Source: SHZI01 sp041396045
Lineage (GTDB): Bacteria; Pseudomonadota; Gammaproteobacteria; Steroidobacterales; GCA-2729495
NCBI GenBank assembly: GCA_041396045.1
Contig: JAWKZI010000011.1
Coordinates: 1-64,000 of the forward strand
DNA length: 64,000 bases
Reading direction: 5' to 3'
Every line of letters starts with the position of its first letter. The stretch's first letter is position 1. The position numbers and the translations under genes were made by a program. The notes below the pieces were generated by a model. The model worked only from the letters and a program-made list of their open reading frames with translations, made no database searches and was not told the DNA's origin. Of this stretch, positions 52,251-61,147 are shown piece by piece.

Positions 52251-52673
52251 ATGTCGCAATCGAATCGACGCGACCCGCTGAATCGCAATGTGCCGGATGG
52301 CCATGCAACGGCGTTGCGCCGGGCCATGGGTCTGGGTTCGGCCGGGACCGGGGCATCGCACTGGTGGCTGCAGCGTGCGACGGCGGTTGCGCTGGTGCCA
52401 CTTTCGGTGTGGTTTCTGGCCACACTGCTGGCTCATGCCAGCAGCAGCCACGCTGTCCTGACGACGTGGCTCGCGCGCCCACTGACAGCCGTCATCATGA
52501 TCGCGTTGCTGGTAGCACTGTTTCATCATCTGCGCCTGGGCCTGCAAGCTATCGCCGAGGACTATGTCCACGCTGACCGCATCAAATTCGCCGTCGTCGG
52601 TGCCATACACGGAATCTGTTACGTGCTCATGTTGGCCGGCATCTTTGCAATTCTGGTGATTGCCTTGCGTTGA
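52251..52673 (+). CDS. sdhD: Succinate dehydrogenase hydrophobic membrane anchor subunit
   Basis: A 140-residue, three-helix protein: 'SAGTGASHWWLQRATAVALV' (the 'SG..HWWxQR' start), 'ALFHHLRLGLQAIAEDYVHA' with the second heme His, and a last helix 'AVVGAIHGICYVLMLAGIFA'. With SdhC it binds heme b and quinone. Starts 4 bases after sdhC. Confidence 0.92.
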   Translation: MSQSNRRDPLNRNVPDGHATALRRAMGLGSAGTGASHWWLQRATAVALVPLSVWFLATLLAHASSSHAVLTTWLARPLTAVIMIALLVALFHHLRLGLQAIAEDYVHADRIKFAVVGAIHGICYVLMLAGIFAILVIALR

Positions 52674-52789
52674 TGGTGAATAATCCTGGGGCTTTCCATG
52701 CACCCGCGAATGCTGCGCGGCATTACCCGGCCGGATACCAGATACGGCGTCACCCGCGGGGCGACCTTGCGAATCGCAAACATGCGTGA
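52673..52789 (+). CDS. Doubtful 38-residue frame after sdhD
   Basis: An ATG overlaps the sdhD stop (TGATG) and opens a 38-codon basic frame ('GAFHAPANAARHYPAGYQIR'). The coupling position is suggestive but the composition is not clearly coding and I know no family. The rest of the 239-base gap to the Rieske gene shows only a 'ggagtagaag' ribosome site before 52913. Confidence 0.15.
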   Translation: MVNNPGAFHAPANAARHYPAGYQIRRHPRGDLANRKHA

Positions 52790-52912
52790 ATCGGAGGACA
52801 CTGGGTACTGTTGATCGAAAGCGACGCGTGATCGGAATCGTGCGTACTACAATCAGCAGTGCAAACAATTGCAACATGCATTGACACCATAACCTTGGCA
52901 GTGGAGTAGAAG

Positions 52913-54445
52913 ATGGCTGAAGATCAGGCCACACCGGACGGACCCGACCTCACAAAGGGGATTGCCCTGACTGAACTTGCCGATGGCCAGATGCTGACTG
53001 GCCATGTGGGCAAGGACCAGGTACTGCTTGTACGCCGCGGTGCGGAAGTCTTTGCGATCGGGGCTCACTGTACGCACTATCACGCACCGCTTATTGATGG
53101 CATCGTCGTCAATGACACCGTGCGCTGCCCCTGGCATCACGCCTGCTTTGATCTGCGCACCGGTGAGGCCTCGCGCCCTCCCGCCTTCAACCCCGTGACG
53201 AGCTGGATCGTCGAGCACCGCGCTGACCGGATTTTTGTGCAGGAAAAGCGCTCGGTAACCAAGCCAGCTCAGCGCATCAAGTTGTCGCCCTCTGCACCCA
53301 AACGCATTGTGATCGTTGGTGGCGGTGCGGCAGGCTTTGCGGCTGCAGAGCGACTGCGACGCGAGCACTACCAGGGTGAGCTCGTCATGCTCAGCAGCGA
53401 CGACTCCGCCCCCGTCGATCGGCCGAATCTGTCCAAGGACTATCTCGCGGGCAGCGCGCCGGAGGACTGGGTACCGTTGCAGCCGAAAGCCTTCTACCGG
53501 GACAACCATATCGACCTACGGCTCTCAGCCAATGTCACCGGAATCGACGTCGAATCACACCAGGTGGTCCTTGCCAACGGCAACAGCCTGCCGTACGACC
53601 GACTGCTGCTGGCCACAGGCGCGGAACCAGCGCGTCTGGCCATCCCGGGGGCTGATCAACCGCATGTGTGCACACTGCGCTCCCTGTCTGACTCTCGCGC
53701 CATCATCGGCCACGCGCTGAAAGCGCGCCGGGCAGTCGTGCTGGGCGCCAGTTTCATCGGCCTGGAGGTCGCTGCAGCCTTGCGCGCCCGCAATATCGAG
53801 GTGCATGTGGTCGACCCGGGAAAACGGCCAATGGAGCGTGTCTTCGGTTCCGGGTTGGCGGACTTTGTACGTTCACTGCACGAGGAACACGGTGTCATTT
53901 TTCATATGGGTGATACCGCCAGTGCAATCGACGCGACACACGTGCAATTGACCAGCGGGGCCCGTCTGAAGGCCGACCTGGTCGTTGTCGGAATCGGCGT
54001 GCGGCCACGGCTGGAGCTGGCTGCAAAAGCCGGCGTGACGATTGATCGCGGCGTGATCGTTAATGAGTATCTGGAAACCAGCATCACCGGTATCTATGCG
54101 GCCGGAGACATTGCCCGCTGGCCTGATGCGATCAGCGGCGGGAAGATCCGGGTCGAACATTGGGTGGTTGCGCAGCGCCAGGGACAGACGGCAGCACTGA
54201 ACATGCTGGGGCAACAACAGAAGTTCGCCGCCGTCCCCTACTTCTGGAGCCAGCATTATGACGTTCAGATCAACTATGTCGGCCATGCCGAAACCTGGGA
54301 CGAACTCGTGATTGAAGGCAACATTGCCCAAAAAGACTGTCTAGTGCGCTACATGCAGAACGGTCGAACAGGCGCTGTGGCCTCCATTTTTCGTGATGTC
54401 GACAGTCTGCAGGCAGAGTTGGCCATGGAAAAGGCAGTGCCATGA
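52913..54445 (+). CDS. Rieske-domain FAD/NAD(P)-dependent oxidoreductase (AIFM3/AIFL-like)
   Basis: A 510-residue fusion. Residues ~15-120 are a Rieske [2Fe-2S] domain with C-x-H 'CTHYHAPLIDGIVVNDTVRC' and 'CPWHHACFDLRTGEA'. Residues ~125-510 are a two-dinucleotide-fold reductase: FAD loop 'IVIVGGGAAGFAAAERLRRE', NAD loop 'AVVLGASFIGLEVAAALRAR' and FAD motif 'TGIYAAGDIARW', with a C-terminal dimer-type domain. The domain order matches AIF-like proteins and ferredoxin reductases. Electron partner unknown. First gene of a short operon with the DUF488 gene. Confidence 0.92.
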   Translation: MAEDQATPDGPDLTKGIALTELADGQMLTGHVGKDQVLLVRRGAEVFAIGAHCTHYHAPLIDGIVVNDTVRCPWHHACFDLRTGEASRPPAFNPVTSWIVEHRADRIFVQEKRSVTKPAQRIKLSPSAPKRIVIVGGGAAGFAAAERLRREHYQGELVMLSSDDSAPVDRPNLSKDYLAGSAPEDWVPLQPKAFYRDNHIDLRLSANVTGIDVESHQVVLANGNSLPYDRLLLATGAEPARLAIPGADQPHVCTLRSLSDSRAIIGHALKARRAVVLGASFIGLEVAAALRARNIEVHVVDPGKRPMERVFGSGLADFVRSLHEEHGVIFHMGDTASAIDATHVQLTSGARLKADLVVVGIGVRPRLELAAKAGVTIDRGVIVNEYLETSITGIYAAGDIARWPDAISGGKIRVEHWVVAQRQGQTAALNMLGQQQKFAAVPYFWSQHYDVQINYVGHAETWDELVIEGNIAQKDCLVRYMQNGRTGAVASIFRDVDSLQAELAMEKAVP

Positions 54446-54828
54446 TTCGCATCAAGCGAACCTACGAAGCACCAGCCCGTGGCGATGGGCGGCGCATCCT
54501 GGTGGAGCGGCTCTGGCCGCGCGGCATGAGAAAGGAAGCACTGCATGCTGATGAGTGGCTGAAGGATGTAGCGCCGAGCACAGAGTTACGGCAGTGGTTC
54601 GGGCACCAGGTGGAACGATGGGAAGAATTCCGGCGGCGATACCGGAAGGAACTGGACGCGAATCCTGATGCCTGGGGCCCGATCCTCGCCGCCAGCAGGA
54701 AAGGCACGGTGACCTTGCTCTACAGCGCTCATGACACCGAGCACAACGGTGCGTTGGTTCTGTCCGAGTATCTTTGCGCGCACAAGCCAGCGGGAACGAA
54801 ACGGCGAGCCGCAAGCAAGCCGCGGTGA
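54442..54828 (+). CDS. DUF488 family protein
   Basis: A 128-residue protein with the DUF488 core: 'IRIKRTYEAPARGDGRRILV', 'RLWPRGMRKEALHADEWLKD', 'APSTELRQWFGHQVERWEEF', 'TLLYSAHDTEHNGALVLSEY'. The function of the family is unknown. The last ten residues are Lys/Arg/Ala-rich. Starts by 4-base overlap with the Rieske reductase gene, so it is co-translated. Confidence 0.88.
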   Translation: MIRIKRTYEAPARGDGRRILVERLWPRGMRKEALHADEWLKDVAPSTELRQWFGHQVERWEEFRRRYRKELDANPDAWGPILAASRKGTVTLLYSAHDTEHNGALVLSEYLCAHKPAGTKRRAASKPR

Positions 54829-54855
54829 TGTCATCAGTGACATCCTGGGCCTGAC

Positions 54856-56553
54856 ATGCGCTACCTCGCTTTGGCAACTGACTATGACGATACCCTGGCG
54901 TCGAACGACCGGATTGCCGAAGCGACGCGAGCCGCCCTGAGAAGACTGCGTGCGTCGGGCCGACGCGTGATTGTGGTAACCGGCCGGCGGCTTGATGACC
55001 TTCTGGCCGTATGCGACTGCGATGATCTCTTCGACTACGTGGTCGCCGAAAATGGCGCCCTGGTTTATGAGCCACAAAGCCGGGAGACCACGCTGCTTGC
55101 CGGCCCCCCATCTGAGCAGTTCATTGCCAGACTGCGCGAACATGGTGTCGATCCACTTGAGGTCGGCAAAGTGATTGTCGCCACGCATGTTCCGCATGAA
55201 GCACAGGTGATGGCAGCCATTCGTGAACTCGGTCTCGAACTGCAGGTGATCTACAACCGCCAGGCCGTGATGGTGTTGCCGCCGGGCATCAACAAGGCGG
55301 CCGGCCTGAAGCTGGCGCTGCGCAAGCTCGGCATGTCACCTCATGAGGTCGTCGCCATTGGTGATGCAGAAAACGATCATTCGTTTCTGTTGCTGGCGGA
55401 ATGTGCAGTAGCCGTCGCCAACGCCGTTGATTCAATCAAGGCTATTGCCAATTTCACCACGCAGGGCGCCGTTGGCAACGGTGTCGTTGAAGTGATTGAT
55501 CACCTCCTGGCGAACGATCTTGATCACATCGATTCGCAACTGGCGCATCGCTATATTGCGATTGGAACCCGAAACGACGGCACCACGGTATGGCTGCCAC
55601 CGTATGGCCCCAATATCCTGGTGGCCGGCGCTTCCGGCAGTGGCAAGTCGACTCTGGCAACCGGGCTCATCGAACGTTTCGCCCGGCAGCTCTACCAGAT
55701 GTGTGTGGTAGATCCCGAGGGTGACTACGTGAACCTTCAGACACTGGTCACGATTGGCGATCAGCACCATGCACCAGGGGTTGCCGAGATCCTGGCCGTA
55801 CTACGCGACCCGTACGTACATGCAAATGCCTGCCTGCTTGGCGTGCCGCTGGATGATCGCCCGGCCTATTTTGCGGAACTGGTCCCTCACCTGCACGCAA
55901 TGCGGATGCGGACCGGACGGCCACATTGGCTGATTGTCGATGAAGCACATCATCTGTTACCCGGACACTGGGGTCACGCGCCACAGGACTTCAGGGAAAC
56001 CGTATTCATCACGGTTCATCCTGATCGCCTGTCCTCCAGGATTCTCAACTCAATCGATGTGATCATCGTCACAGGCAGATTGCTCGATCAAACCTTGAAC
56101 GAATTCACGACGGCAACTGGCCGAACGCCGGTTACGCTTCCGGACTCAACTACCGAGCATGGTGATGCCGCATGCTGGTTCCTGAAATCAGGCCAGGGCC
56201 CGTTCCGGATGCGCGCCATTCCCGGACAGGCAGAGCGCATTCGTCACCATCGGAAATATGCTGAGGGTGACGTCTACCATCACAGCTTCTATTTCCGTGG
56301 ACCCGATGGAAAGCACAACCTCAAGGCCCAGAATCTGACGGTTTTCTGCCAGATCGCTACCGGCATCGGCGATGAGACGTGGATGTATCACCTGCATCGC
56401 CATGACTACTCGCGCTGGATGCGCGATGTGATCAAAAACCCCGACCTTGCGGCGATGGTAGAAGATATCGAAAGGCGGGGCGATCTCGGCGCCTGGCAGA
56501 CGCGCTCGAAAATCTGTGCCGCCGTAGCGTCACGCTACACGCTGTCAGAGTAA
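54856..56553 (+). CDS. HAD phosphatase fused to a HerA/VirB4-like P-loop ATPase
   Basis: A 565-residue protein in two parts. Residues 1-215: HAD-IIB phosphatase with 'LALATDYDDTLASNDRIAEA' (DxDxT-like motif I, here DYDDT), motif II 'RRVIVVTGRRLDDLL', Lys in 'GINKAAGLKLAL', and motif IV 'VAIGDAENDHSFLLLAECAV'. Residues 240-560: ATPase with Walker A 'ILVAGASGSGKSTLATGLIE', 'VVDPEGDYVNL' (the DxEG after Walker A seen in HerA-type ATPases) and Walker B 'HWLIVDEAHHLLPGHWG'. A C-terminal part has 'WMYHLHRHDYSRWMRDVIKN'. Substrates are unknown. The gene starts 28 bases after DUF488. Confidence 0.85.
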   Translation: MRYLALATDYDDTLASNDRIAEATRAALRRLRASGRRVIVVTGRRLDDLLAVCDCDDLFDYVVAENGALVYEPQSRETTLLAGPPSEQFIARLREHGVDPLEVGKVIVATHVPHEAQVMAAIRELGLELQVIYNRQAVMVLPPGINKAAGLKLALRKLGMSPHEVVAIGDAENDHSFLLLAECAVAVANAVDSIKAIANFTTQGAVGNGVVEVIDHLLANDLDHIDSQLAHRYIAIGTRNDGTTVWLPPYGPNILVAGASGSGKSTLATGLIERFARQLYQMCVVDPEGDYVNLQTLVTIGDQHHAPGVAEILAVLRDPYVHANACLLGVPLDDRPAYFAELVPHLHAMRMRTGRPHWLIVDEAHHLLPGHWGHAPQDFRETVFITVHPDRLSSRILNSIDVIIVTGRLLDQTLNEFTTATGRTPVTLPDSTTEHGDAACWFLKSGQGPFRMRAIPGQAERIRHHRKYAEGDVYHHSFYFRGPDGKHNLKAQNLTVFCQIATGIGDETWMYHLHRHDYSRWMRDVIKNPDLAAMVEDIERRGDLGAWQTRSKICAAVASRYTLSE

Positions 56554-56561
56554 ATACTGCC

Positions 56562-57002
56562 TCAGCGATACACCAAAACGGGCAGGTTGGCGTGGGTCAC
56601 GACCTTCTGCGCGACACTACCGAGCATGAGCTTGCTGAATCCTCCGCGGCCATGTGTAGCGATGAAGATCACATCACACTTGTGCTTCTTCGCGACATTG
56701 ACAATGGCGACGTGTGGCGGGCGACTCCGAACAACCACCGCGTTGAAGGGCACACCGGATTTTGCCGCTATTTTTCCAATAGCATCGACATACTCCTGCC
56801 CGGCAGCACGATTCGCCCTGTTGACGTCGTCAATCATGCGCTGACTGACCATGGCGCGCGCACGAAACACGGGCTCCAGCCCCTCGACAACGTGACAAGC
56901 AATGACCCTGGCGCCCAGCGCTTTCGCAAGCGCTACGCCCGCCCGTGCGGCCTTGAGGGCAGTGGGAGACCCATCGGTAGGAATCAGAATTCGCTTGAAC
57001 AT
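56562..57002 (-). CDS. Universal stress protein (single UspA domain)
   Basis: A 146-residue Usp: 'MFKRILIPTDGSPTALKAAR' and the ATP-binding motif 'IFIATHGRGGFSKLMLGSVA' (G-2x-G-9x-G(S)), ending 'QKVVTHANLPVLVYR'. I prefer the ATG at 57002, where the first strand begins. Separated by 37 bases from the tandem Usp gene, same strand, so likely an operon. The ATP motif suggests the nucleotide-binding subclass. Confidence 0.92.
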   Translation of the reverse strand: MFKRILIPTDGSPTALKAARAGVALAKALGARVIACHVVEGLEPVFRARAMVSQRMIDDVNRANRAAGQEYVDAIGKIAAKSGVPFNAVVVRSRPPHVAIVNVAKKHKCDVIFIATHGRGGFSKLMLGSVAQKVVTHANLPVLVYR

Positions 57003-57039
57003 GACAACCACTCCACAATCCCTGGCCAGGGCTCAACCA

Positions 57040-57939
57040 CTAACCGGAAGAAGTCGGGCCAGGAATAACCAGTACATCCGTTGGTGAGAAAAAGGCAGCA
57101 TAGCGGCACACACTTCCATACTTTGTCGTTGCCACACGACGCTTGCTGGCACCGTGCTTCCCCACGACTACCAGGGCTGGTTGCAGCTTCTGGATCTGGG
57201 TGAACAGGCTGGAAGCAGCATCACCGCGCTCGATAATCCGGTTGACGTCCGGATCACAGCCGGCCTCGGCAAGTAACGCAGTCAGTTCCCGGTCCAGTCG
57301 TTCCTGCTCGTCTTCTGTGTAGATATCCAGCGTGTCTGAAGCAAATCCATAAGCCTCCAGACGGGATGCAAACGGTACTTCGTAGGCGTGAAGCACGTGC
57401 AGTCGGCCGGCAGCTGCATGCAAGCCGGCCCAACGCAGGACCGATACCGAGACTTCACCCAGGTCGACAGCCGCAATGACATTTGCCGGGGCAGACCGGG
57501 GTGGCTTGCGCACCAGCCACAGCGGACAGGTCGATGAGGCTACAAGTTTGTTGGCCGTTCCCCCGAGTCCGGGCTGACCGGTCGACATTTCATGTTCGCC
57601 GTGGGCACCGATCACCAGCATGTCGGCGTCATACTCACTTGCAGAGCTGGCAATCTTGCGGGTAGCAGGCCCGGTGATTACACCGGTGGAAAGCTCCAGT
57701 TGTCGCGCTGGATCGATGGTTTCAGTCAGGCGCCTCAGTGCCACCGCGGCTTGACGCTGTACGTCCTGCATGGCGGATCTGCTCGAGCGCCAAAGGCCTG
57801 CCAACTGCCGCCCGGACGGCGCAACATGCACAATGCGGAGCGCAGCCGAGAGCCGTCGCGCACATCCAGCAGCCGCCTCTACTGCACGATTGCCGGCAAC
57901 CGAGAAATCGGTTGCAACCAGTATGCGGTTGATCTTCAC
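57040..57939 (-). CDS. Tandem universal stress protein (two UspA domains)
   Basis: A 299-residue protein with two Usp modules: residues ~1-150 ('KINRILVATDFSVAGNRAVE', 'ADMLVIGAHGEHEMSTGQPG', 'NKLVASSTCPLWLVRKPPRS') and ~155-299 ('NVIAAVDLGEVSVSVLRWAG', 'ALVVVGKHGASKRRVATTKY'). The ATP-motif glycines are only partly kept in each, so nucleotide binding may be weak. Start is the GTG at 57939 ('ggaaggg' upstream); the long frame to 58095 has no Usp sequence. Confidence 0.9.
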   Translation of the reverse strand: MKINRILVATDFSVAGNRAVEAAAGCARRLSAALRIVHVAPSGRQLAGLWRSSRSAMQDVQRQAAVALRRLTETIDPARQLELSTGVITGPATRKIASSASEYDADMLVIGAHGEHEMSTGQPGLGGTANKLVASSTCPLWLVRKPPRSAPANVIAAVDLGEVSVSVLRWAGLHAAAGRLHVLHAYEVPFASRLEAYGFASDTLDIYTEDEQERLDRELTALLAEAGCDPDVNRIIERGDAASSLFTQIQKLQPALVVVGKHGASKRRVATTKYGSVCRYAAFFSPTDVLVIPGPTSSG

Positions 57940-57991
57940 AGTCAGTTTCCCTTCCGTCGACCCGGTCAGCGAGCCACCATGATCGTACGCT

Positions 57992-59140
57992 TCAAAACCG
58001 GTAAATTGCTGCTGCGCCGGTCCTTGTCGGCATTCGTTCGGCCGGCACGATGACCACCTCGCCTCCCGCCTTGAGCACGTACTCACCCAGATCATCGAGC
58101 ACGTCGTCTGTCTCCGGGTTACTCAGATCGTGTGTTGAAACCTTGCCACCGGCAATATCGATGCGGCCCGGAATCAGCCGATCAGCCTCGATCAACAGCG
58201 TGTCAATGCGGCCGGCAATCGCCGCCTTGGCTATGGCATCAAGATCATCCGCGCTCCGACCACTGGCAGTAGCCGCACCGAATGCATCTACAAATCCAGC
58301 CAGCCGTTTCAGGTAATAGGGCAGTATCAACTGCCATGCGCGATCACGCAGCACATCCGGCGCCATGTCATCGGGATGAGTATCCAAAGCCTCTGGTATC
58401 AGAAACGGGTTGTTGCTGATGGCACGAAACATATGGTGATGCTGGGGTAAGGCGGCCAATATCAGGCGCTGCCCGGACGGCTGCGAATAGTGCTTTAGCA
58501 CCGCCCGATCGACGGTTCGAAAGAACAACTGCGTATCGCGATCCTCTGCATCCTGCTTTACGTCAGTCGTGTGCCGCGTTACCGAACCGGACCCGGCCGG
58601 GCCGTATGTACGGACAGCACCCTCGCGATCTCCGGCTGCTTTGCCCGGCTGCTCATCAGCAGACTGTGACACACCCTCGATCGGCGGCACTTCGTCCAGT
58701 GCGTCACGATTGCCCTCAAAAACCTTGTAGCCACGTCGGCTCAGACCAAGCACCTGATACCGGTCTGCCGACTGCACGATTCGCATGAGTGGCTTTGTAT
58801 GAAAGCTGTCAGCCACGACGGCCAGTTCCGCAACCGGACGCTGCAGCCGATAGACGCGAAAAAATCCAGGTGCACTAAGGACAGCAAGCCCGTCGCCGGA
58901 GCGATTCCAGAAAGCCCGGTCTTCCGCCAGCGCCTCGATCGGATGCAGGAGTGTCGCAACTTCGCGAGCCGGATACTTCTGGCGCAACGAACTCTCCAGC
59001 ACCTTCACAAGGTTGCCGAAGCGGATCGGATCCTGGGCATTCTCGGGATGTCGCCGATGCGTCGGCTGATACAGGGACAGGCACGGCTGCTCGTGCTTGG
59101 CGCGCAGCATGGCTTGATAGTCTTGTTCCAAAGAGTCCAT
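57992..59140 (-). CDS. Bacterial archaeo-eukaryotic release factor-like protein (baeRF3-type)
   Basis: A 382-residue soluble protein. Blocks 'CLSLYQPTHRRHPENAQDPI', 'GLAVLSAPGFFRVYRLQRPV', 'RYQVLGLSRRGYKVFEGNRD', 'RLILAALPQHHHMFRAISNN' and 'SNPETDDVLDDLGEYVLKAG' match the baeRF family 3 proteins. These share the eRF1 domain 2/3 and L7Ae-like fold and are suspected to act on ribosomes or tRNA. A low-complexity insert at about residues 150-195 precedes the second half. It stands directly upstream of two Usp genes on the same strand. Confidence 0.7.
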   Translation of the reverse strand: MDSLEQDYQAMLRAKHEQPCLSLYQPTHRRHPENAQDPIRFGNLVKVLESSLRQKYPAREVATLLHPIEALAEDRAFWNRSGDGLAVLSAPGFFRVYRLQRPVAELAVVADSFHTKPLMRIVQSADRYQVLGLSRRGYKVFEGNRDALDEVPPIEGVSQSADEQPGKAAGDREGAVRTYGPAGSGSVTRHTTDVKQDAEDRDTQLFFRTVDRAVLKHYSQPSGQRLILAALPQHHHMFRAISNNPFLIPEALDTHPDDMAPDVLRDRAWQLILPYYLKRLAGFVDAFGAATASGRSADDLDAIAKAAIAGRIDTLLIEADRLIPGRIDIAGGKVSTHDLSNPETDDVLDDLGEYVLKAGGEVVIVPAERMPTRTGAAAIYRF

Positions 59141-59168
59141 CGCGCCACACCTCCATCCGCTTCCTGAC

Positions 59169-59845
59169 CTATTGGCGGAACAAATCAGGATTACGTCTTA
59201 TGAACCTGTCAATCCAGGTATCCAGGAACGAGCGTTTGGTACGCTGCATATTCCACCAGCCAAAGGCGCTTATGGTGATTGCGCCCAAAGCATCGACTAT
59301 CAGATCCCACATTGTATCAGTTAGCCCGAAGGATCGTTGAGCATCGGTTTCTGCATGTTGGTGCCAAACACCTGATCCATGAAAAACTCGAATATCTCCC
59401 ACAGCGTTCCGGCTGCGAGAGCAAAGGTAAATGCAAACAAGGCGACCAGTCCCGGGCGCATACGAACCCTGACGCTCTTGCTTTCGTTCAGCACATATAC
59501 CAGCAGGAAACCGACGATTCCCAGCAGCAATCCGGAGGTGGTATGGAGAGCGATATCCCACCACCAGAACCTCTCATAGAAGTGGCGGAACTCACCCAGG
59601 AAAAGTGCGGAAAACACGAACAGAATGGTCAGCACCTCGTATTCAAGCGGAATACGAACGGGAAGCCGCGACCGGAAAATGATCGGCGAGCTGGTAATAA
59701 CCATGATGGTCAACAGCCAGACGCTACTGACCCAGAGTCCGCCGACAAGCAGGATTATCAGTTCGAAGGCCATCACGCCCTGAAGAATCAGCAGCAGCCC
59801 CAGGCGGATTCTTCTCGCAGCATCTTTGCTTTTGCTGTCGTGCAC
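59169..59845 (-). pseudogene. DUF2238/YjdF-like inner-membrane protein, one frameshift
   Basis: The first frame, from 59845, gives 'MHDSKSKDAARRIRLGLLLI' and four or five membrane segments up to 'LWEIFEFFMDQVFGTNMQKP' and 'MLNDPSG'. A second frame continues as 'GLTDTMWDLIVDALGAITIS' and ends 'RFIRRNPDLFRQ'. One base near 59328 joins them to about 225 residues. The WExxE, GLxDTxxDL pattern is that of DUF2238 proteins. Function unknown. It is upstream of the baeRF3-like gene on the same strand. Confidence 0.8.
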
Positions 59846-59904
59846 ACTGATAGCCTAACGGATTGCAATACTTCGCGATATCCGCACAATCAAAGCGAGC
59901 AGTA

Positions 59905-60177
59905 ATGATGTCCAGGATCGAATTCGAAAATGGGGCAGTCAGCGTCGATGCCACGCTCATTGCCGCGGGGCTGAAAATAGTGCCGGAGCTGGTTCACCCC
60001 GGGATGCGCGACGGAACGATCACGAGTCGCTGCGAGCGCGGTCTTGACCAGGACGCAGGACGTTACCGGTTGACGTTCTTTCATGGAACACGAAGGTTCC
60101 GCCTGGTTGTTGACGAAGCCGGAAACGTCGTCGAAAACTCCGGAATCAACATCGGTCCGCGCAGGTCAAGTCGCTGA
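59905..60177 (+). CDS. DUF6522-like small protein
   Basis: A 90-residue protein with 'SRIEFENGAVSVDATLIAAG', 'LVHPGMRDGTITSRCERGLD' and 'GRYRLTFFHGTRRFRLVVDE'. The ITSRCERGxDxDAGRYRLTFF block is, to my memory, the signature of the DUF6522 group. Function unknown. ATG codons at 59905 and 59908 both possible. Its end overlaps the convergent AraC gene by 32 bases. Confidence 0.65.
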   Translation: MMSRIEFENGAVSVDATLIAAGLKIVPELVHPGMRDGTITSRCERGLDQDAGRYRLTFFHGTRRFRLVVDEAGNVVENSGINIGPRRSSR

Positions 60178-61042
60178 CGGCTTGTAGCGCAGTATCCTGT
60201 GCCAGCCAATGCCGGGGGGACATCCCGATTCTGCGACTGAACAGTCGTGACAGTGCTGATGCATTAGCGTAACCAAGCTCATTGGCAATTGTCTTGATTG
60301 CCTGTCCGTCGCGCAACATCGACTGCGCGAGTGTCAAACGCCAGTCGGCGAGATAGTCGGCAGGCGGTTGACCGACCGTTGACCTGAACGCCGCAGCAAA
60401 TGCGCTGCGTGACATGCCAGCACAATCTGCCATTGATTGCAGCGTCCACGCCTCCCCCGGAGCTTCGTGGATAGCAACCAGCACACGCGCCAGCCGTGGC
60501 TCAGAGAGCCCGGTAATGAGGCCGGGCTGCACGCCCGACTCCTGATGATTGTCGATGATCCAGCGCAATAGCTGGATCAGCACGACTTCGAACAGGCGAT
60601 CGGCGAGTAGCCGCTGTCCGCAACGAACGCGCTCGGTCTCGGCAAACAGCAGGTTCAGTGTTTGCCCAAGGCCGTCCACCCGGACCAGCGGCAGCACAAT
60701 CAGAACCGGCAGCGCACGCACGAGCGGATTTCTGTCCCCGCCATCGAAGTGCAACGTGGCACAACTGAAGTCCGAACCATCTTTAGGGGGATTGTGAAAT
60801 TGATGAGTAACCGGGCGCGGGTAGAACAGGAGGCTTGGCTCTCGCAATCGCAGGCGCCGGGGCGCGCCACTCTTCGCGCGGTGAGTCACCTCAAGTTCCC
60901 CCCGGCGAAGTACATGCAGAAAGGCGCGCCCTGCCCGTGCATTGAATTCCGTGAGTCCGCACATGGGGCCGGCATGAAACAGCTGCGTTCGTACCCGAAA
61001 TCGTTCGAGCAGACCGGAAAGGCGATCAATCTGGGCAGGCAT
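60146..61042 (-). CDS. AraC family transcriptional regulator
   Basis: A 298-residue regulator: N-terminal cupin-type sensor ('GRAFLHVLRRGELEVTHRAK', 'PSLLFYPRPVTHQFHNPPKD') and C-terminal double helix-turn-helix 'LQSMADCAGMSRSAFAAAFR' and 'TIANELGYANASALSRLFSR'. It resembles the cupin_6-type AraC activators. It is divergent from the exported-protein gene at 61148, with 105 bases between, and may control that gene and those after it. Start at 61042 is chosen by domain; GTG at 61126 is possible. Confidence 0.88.
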   Translation of the reverse strand: MPAQIDRLSGLLERFRVRTQLFHAGPMCGLTEFNARAGRAFLHVLRRGELEVTHRAKSGAPRRLRLREPSLLFYPRPVTHQFHNPPKDGSDFSCATLHFDGGDRNPLVRALPVLIVLPLVRVDGLGQTLNLLFAETERVRCGQRLLADRLFEVVLIQLLRWIIDNHQESGVQPGLITGLSEPRLARVLVAIHEAPGEAWTLQSMADCAGMSRSAFAAAFRSTVGQPPADYLADWRLTLAQSMLRDGQAIKTIANELGYANASALSRLFSRRIGMSPRHWLAQDTALQAVSDLTCADRC

Positions 61043-61147
61043 TGGACGATAAGGTACTCTTTTTGGACGATGCGTATCCAATAGTACTGCACTGGCAGCC
61101 AGACTACGAGCACACACAGGCTTCACCTGTCTGGAGGCAGACCCGTC

